DNA of 64,000 bases from Humulus lupulus. Its lineage: Eukaryota; Streptophyta; Magnoliopsida; Rosales; Cannabaceae. Each line of letters begins with the position of its first letter. The first letter of the stretch is position 1. Location of the stretch: the NCBI RefSeq assembly GCF_963169125.1, contig NC_084793.1, forward strand, positions 44,883,578 to 44,947,577, in the 5' to 3' direction. Of the stretch, positions 12,061-23,035 are shown piece by piece. Below the pieces are notes generated by a model. That model saw nothing but the letters and a program-made list of their open reading frames with translations, had not been told where the DNA came from and made no database searches. Both the position numbers and the translations under genes were made by a program.

Positions 12061-12742
12061 AATTTTATCAATGTAATTAAAACATACGAACAATAGTTCG
12101 TAATGTTAAGACAATTTTGCAGCTTAAGGCAACTTTAATTTCCTTTTAATATTTTTAATTACATCTGAGAAGCAATTGCTTGTGTAAAGACATTTCATTG
12201 TGATATTATAATATATTCTCATTGCTATTATAACATCTGCTCGATTGACCGAACTTAACATAACACTTTATTAAGATTTCACAAAATTAACTATTTTTTT
12301 AAAAAAAAAATACTCTAAGTGTCGTAGTATGCTTTCCCTTATTTTGCTCGTGTGTTAACATATGACTGTTGATATGCTTTGCTTTCTTAGGATCTTATAT
12401 GCCCCCCAAGTGATCGAGGAGCTTAAGGTTCTTGGTCACTTGTCATGACCAATACCTGTTCGAACATCACTGCTTGCGTACTTATAAACAATGAATGATA
12501 ATATAGCAAAACAACACACGTAATGAGTAAATACTTGTAATAAATACAATAATTTTCAAGAAAAACTGGCTGTGCACATATCCTTTTATTTCCCGTAATA
12601 AAATGGACAAAATTCGTGTGTGTACGAGTGATAAAAAATTGATCTTACACTTATAAGCGACCAACCATTTAACTAGCCAGCCCTTGTTCGCAAACTTGTA
12701 AAAAGTAAAATTGATACAAGTCAATTCTTTAAAAAGAATTGT
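12061..12742. other. Spacer between convergent pol and antisense gene in gypsy A
   Basis: AT-rich, no gene. On the minus strand CTTGGGGGGC at 12401-12410 resembles a polypurine tract and the purine block found in the same place in B, C and D. Confidence 0.6.
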
Positions 12743-15700
12743 TTATTGATAATACTTGCGCAGGTGTTCTCCATTCCAATAGTGAGGAATGAGATCTCTA
12801 ATTAAGCGAGCAAGTTTATATGTGCCTAGTTGAAGAATTTATTCAATTTGATATGGACCTTCCAAGTTTGGTCCGAGTACTCCAGCATTCTGGTCGCGAG
12901 TGTTGAGAAAAACTCTTTTAAGTACCAAATCACCCACGTTAAACTTTCTTCCGCATACTTTAGAGTTAAAATATCGAGCAACCTGTTACTGGTAAACTAC
13001 AACTCGGAGTTGAGCGTGCTCTCCCCTTTCGTTGACTAAGTCCAAAGATTCCATTAATAATTGGTTATTTGTGCTCTGGTTGTATGTCAGCCTTCTATGC
13101 GATGGTGGATCTAACTCAACCGGTAACATGGATTCATACCCATAGGCCAAGGAAAATGGTGTATGGCCTATTGCTGTTCGGTGAGATGTTCTATACGACT
13201 AGAGTACTTCTGGCAATATTGTTTGCCGCACTCCCTTTGCTTCTTCGAGCCTTTTCTTCAGTGTATGTTTTAGAGTTTTGTTAATAGCTTCAACCTGTCC
13301 GTTGGCTTGTGGATGAGCAACTGACGAAAAACTCTTTGTAATACTGTGTCGTTCGCAGAAATCAGTGAAAAGGTCGCTATCAAATTGTGTGCCATTATCT
13401 GAGACAATTTTTTTTGGCAACCCATATCGACATATAATGTTTTTGACGACGAAATCCAATACTTTCTTGGTCGTTATTATTGCGAGTGGCTCAGCTTCGG
13501 CCCACTTAGTAAAGTAGTCAATAGAAACTACTGCATACTTGACATTCCCTTTTCCCGTAGGCAAAGACCAGATCAAGTCAATTCCCCAGACTGTGAATGG
13601 CCATGGGGTTTGCATCTGCTTAAGCATGTGGGGCTACTCATGGTATATTAGAAAATCATTGGCACTTATCACACTTTTTAACAAATTCCATAGAGTCTTC
13701 GATCATGGTAGGCCAAAAATATCCTTGCTGGAGAATCTTCTTTGACAAACTTTGCCCCCCAACGTGATCTCCGTAGAAACCTTCATGTACTTCTTGCATC
13801 AATTCCATAATAAAGGCATTGAGTATTCTTGTCTATACAAGACTCCATCGACCAAAATAAACCGAGCCGATTATCTTTGAAGAGTCCTTGAATTATTTCT
13901 ATCAGCTAGTAATAATCCTTCTTCGAGATATTTATTGATGGAAGTCATCCATGTGTCTGACAGTTGTACAATTAGCGAAGATGCGTCCGCTTGAATACTT
14001 GGTGCCACCAAACGTTCGACTGGTACTATGCTCAAAGTGTCAGTATCTTTTACGCTTGCCAAGTTGGCTAAGGCATCGACATTTGAATTATGATCGTGTG
14101 GTACTTGCTGGAGAGTATACTTCTCAAACTATGCCAATAAATGCTTTGCCTTGTTCAAATAAGCAACCATCTTGAAAACCCTAGCCTGATATTCTCCCAT
14201 AATCTAATTAACTACTAGTTGGGAGTCACTATATATTTCTAATGACTTTATATTCATATCCTTGGCTAGTCTTAATCATGCGAGCAGAGTCTCGTATTCG
14301 ACTTCATTATTAGAGGCCGCAAAGTTGAGTCTGATCACACAATGAAACCGATGTTCATCAGGTGTGATTAAAATCAGCCCTACCCCCGCATTGTGTTTGT
14401 TTGAAGATCCATCTACTAACAGCTTCCAGATAGGGGTTTGATTTTGATCATCCATATCCATTATTGGTTCACTGGCAGGGAGTCCGGTGAATTCTACAAC
14501 GAAATCCGCTAGTGCTTGTCCTTTTATAGCTGCTCGTGGTGCATAGGAAGTTTCAAACTGCCCCAACTCAACTGCCCATTTTAGTAGTCGACCAGCGACT
14601 TCTGGTTTTTGTATGACTTGCCGTGGTGGTTGGTAGGTAAGTACTATTATGGGGAGAGCCAGAAAGTAGGGTCGCAATTTTCTAGACGCGAGTATCAAGT
14701 AGTAGGAAAATTTCTCTATGGGCAGATATCATAGTTATGCTCCCACTAGCCTTTTGCTTACGTAATATACTGCTTTTTGAATGTTGTTTTCCTCTCTGAC
14801 CAAAACAGCACTAGCAGCACACTCCATTATTACTAAGTAGATGTATAAAGTCTCTCCTTCGACCAGCTTGGATAAAATAGGTGGTTGTGACATGTAGGCT
14901 TTAGGCACCGGAAAAGCCTATTCGCACTCCTCTCTCCATTCAAATATTTTGTTTCCTTTGAGTATATTAAAAAATGGGACACACTTGAATGTCTTTAACT
15001 TTGGCAGGAGATTTCATCTCAATCGGTGCTTGAATTTTTTCGGGATTTTCTTCAATTCCTCATGAGTTTACTATGAATCCCCAAAAATTTCCTGATCCAA
15101 TACCAAAGGAACACTTTAGAGGATTCAGTTTCATCTAATATTTGTTCAAGATGTTGAAGCATTCTTGTAGGTTTTTGATGTGTTCTTCGGCCTTTCTCAA
15201 CTTAACTAGCATATCGTCGATGTAGACTTTCATGTTATTGTCAATCAGTTCTTTGAACATATGGTTGACTAGTAGCTGGTAAGTCGCACCAGTGTTTTTC
15301 AAACAGAAGGGCGTTACTTTATAACAGTAAAGTCTCGTATTTGTTCGGAAGCTAGTGTGATCTTCATCAGGTGGATGAATATTCATTTAATTATAACTGG
15401 AGTACGCGTCCATGAGTGATAAAATTTCATGTCCTGGTGTAGCAACGACTAGCTGGTCGATTCTTGGAAGTGAGAAACAATCCTTTGGGCAGGCTATATT
15501 AAGGTCTGTTAAATCCACACACGTCCTCCAATTACCATTTGGCTTGGGAACTAGTACAGGATTAAAGACCCAAGATGGATAAAACGCTACCCTGATGAAT
15601 CCATTTTCCTTTAACTTCTCGACTTCTTCCTATAGATTCTTATATCTATCTTTGTCGAGCAACCTTCTTTTTTGTGGTACAGGTGGATAGTTTTTATCTA

Positions 15701-15890
15701 TATCCAAAACATGGCTAATCACCGCTGGGTCTATCCTAACCATATCTTTATGCGACCAAGCAAAGACCTCCTGGTGTTTCTTCAAAAACTCCACCAATTC
15801 CTTTTTCATTGTTGTCTCTAAGGTTTTACCGACTTTCACAACCCTGGTTGGATCTTTCTCTTCTAACTGGACCTCCTTGAGGTCCTCCAT
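12743..15890 (-). pseudogene. Gypsy A pol: RT, RNase H, integrase
   Basis: Begins near 15890 with EVFAWSHKDMVRIDP, the usual region just before RT. RT pieces lie at 15135-15386 (YCYKVTPFCLKNTGATYQ; YIDDMLVK catalytic box). RNase H is at 14276-14698, with WKLLVDGSSNKHNAG and ASNNEVEYE, the second (archaeal-like) RNase H typical of Tat. Integrase core is at 13199-13627: WGIDLIWSL, SDNGTQFD and GQVEAINKTL give D,D,E. The C-terminal module (EGPYQIE) ends in LRKYYQ before a TAA at 12743-12745. Several stops and shifts separate the pieces. Unlike B, C and D there is no stop before RT: the frame runs through LETTMKKELVEFLKK. Confidence 0.9.
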
Positions 15891-15899
15891 GGGTCCAAT

Positions 15900-18862
15900 G
15901 TTTTCTTAAAAATCCCCAAAGCAAGGATCTAAGTCCATATCTTCACTTTGGGCAACGCCCTATTTGGTGACTTGTTCACCTGATTGGGCTTGCATTTCAT
16001 TTACTACCAGCAACCTTTTTTCTACTCCATTTCCCGATCCACTTCTCCTTGTTTTTGTGATCGAGGAATTGTAGCATTCTCTGGCTTCTTGCTAGTTTCC
16101 TAATACGTATCTTGCTTCTGCATCAGTAGAAAACTTCATCGCCAAATGCTAGACTGAAGTTACAGCTCGCAGGTTGATGACTATGGATCTTCCAATCACA
16201 ACATTATATGCAGACGGACAATCAACTACTTTGAAAGTAGCGAGTAATGTCCTATTCACAAGTGTAGTACCTGTTGTGATTGGGAGTCTGATCGACCCCG
16301 TTGATGCTAGCCCTTCGCAGGAGAAACCGTAGATGGTTTGGTTGCATGACTCTAACTCTTACACGAAAAATTTCATAATGTCCAGTGAATACTTATACAA
16401 AATATTGACCGAGCTTCCCATATCTACCAACAGTCGCTTTACCATCATGTTGGCGATCTAAACATCCACGAAAAGAGGATGCGAGTGGGGAAATCAGACG
16501 TGATGAGCATCCAGTTCAGAGAAAGTTATTAATTCTTCCTCTATTTGAGCTTTTTTGGGAGTTCACTCCTCGACATTCAGCATTTCGATGTCCTGATTGT
16601 GACATAGGGTTCTGGCATATCTCTCCCTTGCCTTTCCACTGTCACCTTCTATGTGCAGTCCTTCGCAGATGGTCAACAATGTACCAACGATTGGAGCTGG
16701 CTTTAAAGGAGGCGAGCGGTGGCGTGGAGGCACTTGCTCGTTGCCTTTGTAAGTCTCCTACTAAGAACCTTCTCCTACTTGTACATATCTTCTCAGATGT
16801 CCTTGTCAGATAAGGAACTCAATTACGTCCTTGAGCTGGTTACAATCGTTGGTCTCATGGTCACAATTGTTGTGAAAATGACAAAACTTGGTCGTATCCC
16901 TTTTGGATATATCTTTTCTAATCGGGGCTGGTAGTCTAAAGTGAACGGTGGTTTGATTGGCCTGATATACTTCAGCTCGGATATCGACCAGGGCAATTTA
17001 ATTGGTACACCTTGGTTTATATCTGTTTTGTTTGGGGCCTTGCTATTAGATGTTGTTGGTTCATTGTTCGCCATTTTCCGCCCTATTTTATCCATTACCT
17101 TTGTCGTTGCCGTTGGGCTTACCATGCCCATTGGCAGCTTTGGTAGGGTCCTCTTTCTTACCTTGGTCGTCCTTAGGAGACTTTCCTTCATTGGCGATGG
17201 CCTCCTTGAGTTTAATATACTTGTATGCTCGATCCAGAATTTCCTGAGTGCTCTTAACTCCATTCTTTTGCAAACTACTCCAAAGGGGAGAATGGCGTTG
17301 TACTCCAGCTATGAGTGCCATCATCTTCCCCTCATCTTCAACAATTTTGGCTCGAGCAGCTGCTCACATGAATCACTAGATATACTCCTTTAGGGTTTCT
17401 CTCTCCTTCTGTTGAATGTCGACCAGCTGATTAGCCTCTGTTGGGTGTATTCGACCAGCATAGAACTACCCTTAAAACTCTTTTACAAACATCTCCCAAG
17501 AAACTATGCTTTCCGGAGGGAACTTGAAATACCATTCCTAAGTAGATTCAGATAAAATGGCAGGAAAAATCATGCGTCGAGCATCATCTGACACCTTTTG
17601 GATGTCCTTCTGTATCTCAAACTTGTTCACATGAGATACTGGATCTTCACGTCCAGTGAAGTTGGGTAGAATTGGCATCTTGAATTTGCTTGGAACCTCT
17701 GCCACAACAATTCTATGAACAAATGGGGTGCCTTTTCTCCGATGAAATTCTATATGGGATGCTTTATTCCCAACTAGTTGCTACACGACCTAATTCAAGG
17801 CATCTATCTGGGCCAGTACATCATTTGGTATTTCTGGAGCGACTGGAGCTGGGGGGAAGTACTCATCGTGTCGTTCTCTTTGATTATTAGGTACATCCCT
17901 TAGGTCTTCATCTCTACGCCTTTGCACACTTGCACCTAGTCAGTCAAAGACATTGGGTTGTTTAGGCTCCCCCCCCCCCCCCCAAACATTTTGGCTTATC
18001 GGTCGATTCTCCATTGGTCGAGGATTTTGTCGTCCGTCTCTCTCCTCTTGCTTCCGACCTTCGTTCCTCTTGCCAGATTCTACATCATTATAATCATGGT
18101 CATCTCTAAATTGTGACCTATGAGTGTGCGACCTGCTGTACGCAATGTTCCCCTCTCTTCCTGCTAGTATGTCTCGATAAACAGGGGGAGGCATGCGTTG
18201 GTCGTTAAGTCCTCTGACATTACTGTGTCGTGGGGGAGCCTAGACTGCAGAGCCTGAGTCCACTTGTCTTCTGCTTCCTAAGGGGCGTTGTCCTCTGCTA
18301 GGTGGATTTTCCTCCCCAGCTTTCTAGCGTCTAGGGCTTCTGGGAAGTTGCTCAACCCTATTCTGCCTTTGGTGCTGAACGTTATCTCGACCAGCTCGAG
18401 AGGGTGGTTGCTACATGTTGGGATGGTCTTTCCTGTTGAGCAGTGAGAGGTTGCTCTGGTCCTTGAGGATTCATTGGTTGTGGTTGATCGTTATGGTACT
18501 GGGGATGTTCTGACTATGGACTTTGTTGAGGGTGAGTACTGGGTGGTTGATCCAGTTTGGGGGTAGGTGCAGGTTGTCCTCGTACTAACTGAATGGCCGC
18601 TTCTAAAGCCACTGTATCATCTCTCTACCAGCGATCCATGTCAGCTTGCCGCTCATTCAGTTCTTGGCGCTGCCGATCAATCTCCCTTTTCTGTGGCGCC
18701 ATTGTCCAAGCCACATTCTCCTGATTATCTCTCAGAGTAGCTGATTCCTCTTGCAATACAATCAAAGTTGTTCGCAAGGTTTCAGCATCCATCTCCTCCC
18801 CTTCCAGTTCCACCCGTGGCTCGTCCTCCGCTACATCTTATGGAGGAGGTTGGTTTGGCATA
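15900..18862 (-). pseudogene. Gypsy A gag and protease
   Basis: The N-terminus near 18862 reads MPNQPPP, then a Glu-rich helix at 18625-18813 (EEMDAETLRTTLIVLQEE). A basic, disordered stretch follows (17940-18194), with a run of 15 C on the plus strand at 17969-17983. The conserved gag core lies around 17400-17700, in pieces. An acidic-basic region at 16820-17320 ends gag. Protease is at about 16060-16480: LLVDMGSSVNILYK is the active site, with DMGSS in place of DNGSS. Many stops and frameshifts; not functional. Confidence 0.75.
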
Positions 18863-18937
18863 CTTCCAGAAGAATGCCCTGTCTGACCCGCTTTCCTGGA
18901 GGTTTTAGCCAGATTTTCTTGAAGGTTTTGAGTTCAA

Positions 18938-18955
18938 CTCTCAATTAAAGCACCA
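18938..18955 (-). promoter_or_regulatory. Primer binding site of gypsy A
   Basis: Minus strand TGGTGCTTTAATTGAGAG, six bases from the 5' LTR end. It matches the site of B and D (TGGTGCTTTCATTGAGAG) except for one base. The tRNA was not identified by eye. Confidence 0.7.
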
Positions 18956-18961
18956 AAATTT

Positions 18962-19602
18962 TGACTGATGATTTAGCCAATGACACGGAGTCACTAAAAT
19001 AATAAAGATTTATAAGCTAAATGCAAAAACTAAACAACCCAAGCATTTATAGTGTTTCGGCCCCAGATGTTGCTAATAACCTACTTCCACTTAGTATTTT
19101 TATTGATGTATTATGAAACCTGCGATTAGCAAACTAGAGTTCACTGAGTTTCACAAGCTCCAAAAAAGGCTACAAAAGGCATGTATAAGAAGCACTAGTT
19201 CTCTATGAATACAAATTATTGCGTATATCCTTAAATAAGTCCCATGAATCCTATTTATAGGTTCAAGGATGCACATATGGGCCAATGGGTCGCGTCTAAT
19301 TTTGTTACAAGCATATTTGAATAATAATAGAAATCATAATCTTTACACATAAATATGGTCAAATATCTTTAAAATATATGCCTTATAACTGTATTTGAAC
19401 TCGGGTGTCGTTACTACAACCAGACTTGGTCGCATATGCCAGCACCACTTCTGCCGTACTATTCAGAATCTTTCTTGAATCCATCGAGCAACTTATTCTC
19501 TGGTCGTTGGTCGACCTGAATGCAATCACTAAATAGACACGTGCAACCCACGTGCTCACTGATTTCGCCACGTCAGCAAGTAAGTATTTTTTAGGGTAAA
19601 CA
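18962..19602 (-). repeat. 5' LTR of gypsy A
   Basis: 641 bp; on the minus strand it starts TGTTTACCCT and ends ...GTCA. The most complete copy of the A LTR. Confidence 0.85.
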
Positions 19603-21150
19603 GTTGCTAATCAATATTTAGGTTTAACTAATATAATGAACCTATACAATTAAGTCCAACTCAGGTAAATGGGCTCTAACAATTGAGCTTGTATGGAGGA
19701 AGGCTGGGTCCAGTAGATCGTTCCCACTACAAAGGCCCCATACTTCCATACAAGGTCCAAAAGACAATAATTTAAATCTTCATTTTATTAATTGTAATTA
19801 ATTGATTTGACTCACTATAGTCATGCAAAGCAAATGTGCATTCACAAGTGGAATCAGCCACAAGAGAGGAATTTAAACTTTACATTTTCTAATGGGCCAA
19901 AATAAAACCTATCATTTTATGAATATTTTATTTGGAAAAATTCATATATAATAGCAAACATATGGGCCGCTATATGCATCTAAGGCCAACTACAAAAATA
20001 CCACATATAGTGCAAACAAACATGTTATAATTGGATGGGTCTAATCATGTTACTATATGACCAAGTCTATGAATTTATGCAAAAATACAACAATTTTTTT
20101 CATTTGCAAAAATACCACAATTAATTATCTAGAATTTAACAAAAATTTGAATTAATTAAATTTTTACAAAAATAAGGAAGTTAATTTAAATTTCATTTAT
20201 CAACAATCAACTTGGTTTAAGTTAATTTGAAAGATATTAATTTAATTTAAATAGGATTTATCAACAATTAACCAAAGTTAATTTAAATCCAATTAAAAAG
20301 AATATTTTATTAATTGGTTTGAAAAATGTGATATGTTTAAACATCTAACCAGTTATAAATTTTTAAAACAAACATCATCTGCTGTATTTGAACAGTTAAA
20401 CAAATTCAAATATATATAAAAATATCTAGTGAACAAATTTTCAAATTTCAAATAATTTAAATATTAAAATCTATATAATAATAAGATATTATTATTTTCA
20501 AATATCAGATTTAAAAAAAAATCAAGTATTAAAAAATATCCTAAATATTTGATAACTTAATTATAATATTTTAATATATTAAAATATTTAAAATTAATTA
20601 GTTAACCTATTTTTTAAATTTGAATTTGAATCTTTGTAGAAAATATCTACTTTTAAAAGATCAAACAAAAAAAATATCATATCTAAAAAATGATATTTTT
20701 AAATAATAAAAAATATCTGATATTTTTGTATTAACCTATTAAAACTACATTAAAAAAATCAAATTTTAAGAAAAAAAATTAACGCAGGCCGCGACCAGTG
20801 AAAGTGGGTGGTCGCGGTCACGGGACGATTTCAGGCATTTTTCATGCACTGGCAGCAGCCACTAGCTGCTGTTACCCAGGCCGCAGCCACTGCTCGAGAA
20901 AAAAATTGATAAAATTTGTTCAATTTTTCAAGCCAAAAATGTTTCTAAATAATATTTACCACGATTTTAATCAAATAAAGCATTTATCTAAACATTATTT
21001 GCAAAGAAAACACAACAAAATAACCCAAATATGCTAAAAATCACATAAAATTCAATATGCATCATAAAAAACATGAAATCTACACAATTACTCAACACAT
21101 CAATAATTCAATTTTACCATGTTCATGCAAGAAAATAAAGATTACCAAAA
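19603..21150 (-). other. Copia-2 leader, LTR-proximal part, with GC-rich hairpins
   Basis: No gene; very AT-rich except for a GC-rich island at about 20783-20897. There CCGCGACCA (20789-20797) pairs with TGGTCGCGG (20809-20817) around an 11-nt loop, and AGCAGC pairs with GCTGCT just downstream. It lies between PBS and gag on the minus strand, where a packaging signal would be expected; the role is a guess. Confidence 0.55.
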
Positions 21151-21162
21151 GCTCTGAGGCCA
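21151..21162 (-). promoter_or_regulatory. Primer binding site of Copia-2
   Basis: Minus strand TGGCCTCAGAGC, two bases after the LTR end CCCAACA. It differs in two bases from TGGTATCAGAGC, the usual initiator Met-tRNA site of plant copia elements. Confidence 0.75.
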
Positions 21163-21164
21163 AT

Positions 21165-23035
21165 TGTTGGGAAACTTATACGTGATCTTTATTTATTTTC
21201 ATGTAGATCTAATATTAAATAAGTTAATATGAGACAACATATGACATGTTTCTAAAATTGAATTCAAAGAGAAATAATAATAAGAATACTTACATTATAC
21301 GCAGCGGAATGAATGAGTCATTCCTTCAATTTCTTTAACCCTTGTATCCGATCTGTCACAAAGTATTACCAAGAAACTGAACCGTTCTTCAATTTTCTTC
21401 ACAGCCTTCCAAAGTATCCTTAGAATCACCTAGACTAGGGTGGGCAATTCTCAACACATGAGATAGATACAGACAAAAGAATAATAAAAGGGAAAAAATG
21501 AGGCTTAGAAAAGGACTTATGCAGCAGAGAGAATCAAAATCCTAATAGATCTTCTAATCTTCTCAGAAACTGGTGATTTAACTTATTTTTTCAACTCTCT
21601 CTTAGCATTCCTTTTATGGACTCAATTAGATCATTTATTTAATTAAAAAACTAATAAAATAATAGCCAATTAAGAGCCCCAGGTCGAAATTATTATGAGC
21701 TTTAGGCCCGTAAAATTTCTCATTTGATTATAAGCCCGTTGGACTTAAAATCAAGACCTGTATTATTTTCTATTGATTTAATTAATTAAATAATTATTCA
21801 AATCATTTATCAAATTAATTATTTATAATTTGAACTTGGATTTAAACGTATTTATTAATTTAGATACCAATTTATCTTAATTAATAAATCCACTCTAATT
21901 TCTCTTTTCTTCTCTAAATTGTATAACTATGTGAAACTATCCAAAATTGACCTAGTCAACTTTGATAATTCTAATTAATAATTAAATCAATTAATTGAGA
22001 TTGTCTAGATGATTTTATCCAAGGTGCAGTGGGGATCATGGACCTATGAAATTAAGCCCGAATAAGTTATCATAAATCTAACAAATAAATTTACTAACTT
22101 ATTAATTCATTGTGACTCCACTAAAGACTCGGAATTGCACTCTTGAATTCATAGAACACTCTATAAGAAATATAGATACGTTATTAATTATCCATTGTTA
22201 CAACCATAATTGGCACTGAATCCTCTATAGACAGTCTACAATGAGATGGGACTAAAATATCGTTTTACCACTCATTGTATTTTATCCTTAAAACTCTTAG
22301 TTCCTTGTAAATTATATTTCAGTAAACTAATATTGATTACTGAAATGAGATATCTATCATTTAGCACCTTGAACCAAACTAAAAGGAATCCATCATTTTA
22401 CTGCTTCATTAGAAGCGATAGATGTTCATATCTATGATTAACACTCCCACTCAATTATACCACCGAGTTCCCAAGATGTAAGTATAGGCTAGTCTGTAGG
22501 GTAAGCTGGTAACGAACAAGTCAAAGAACTCAAATAATACAATGAGTTAGAATACTAACCACTCAGAATTGAGATTTAATTGACCTATGGTCAACTATAT
22601 GATATGACTAGAATAGATAATAACAGTATGTTTACATATCCTATCTACTGTTAATATTGGTCAAGTCCGATGTAACAAATACATCTGATCTTATCTACAT
22701 TGCTAATGTTCTGGAAATAACATAACACTACAATGTGTAAGTAGATCATATCGTAGATTGACAAGTCAGTGTAAATCTTGTGCACTGACTAATCTTAGGA
22801 CTAACTTATATTTGAACATAGAATCATATTTATATTCCACTGTGATTATGTCACTATAAATACGATTAGCTATATGCTCTGGATTTAATAGAAATTTATA
22901 TTAAACAAATAATCATGAAAATAAAACATGTGAGCAAAGTGATTGACCAAGTCAAAAAATGATTTATATTTTTTTATTGATAATAAATGAGATTACAAAG
23001 AAATTTGGTTTTAATTAGGGAATAAAACCCCAACA
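21165..23035 (-). repeat. 5' LTR of Copia-2, 1871 bp
   Basis: Bounded by TGTTGGG on the left and CCCCAACA on the right, an inverted TG...CA pair, with a PBS directly to its left. It contains ATTATACGCAGCGGAA at about 21295, shared with the solo LTR at 48780-50697, so the two appear to be one LTR family in the same orientation. Its right border falls inside CACTA transposase sequence. Confidence 0.82.

Larger units (their letters stand above)
8096..19602 (-). mobile_element. Gypsy A: Tat-type Ty3/gypsy element with antisense gene
   Basis: About 11.5 kb, minus strand. Two copies of an LTR flank it: right (5') 18962-19602 and left (3') about 8096-8634. Inside, read on the minus strand: PBS, gag, protease, RT, RNase H, integrase; then on the plus strand a separate gene, then the PPT. 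RT before integrase marks Ty3/gypsy. The extra RNase H with DGSSN and the antisense gene between pol and 3' LTR mark the Tat group. All coding parts carry lesions. The flanks (GTTAT left, GTTGC right) do not give a clean target duplication. Confidence 0.88.

Noticed and set aside
8091..19607. Target duplication of gypsy A (GTTAT and GTTGC)
   Set aside because: Only three of five bases agree and the left LTR end is altered; I cannot claim it.
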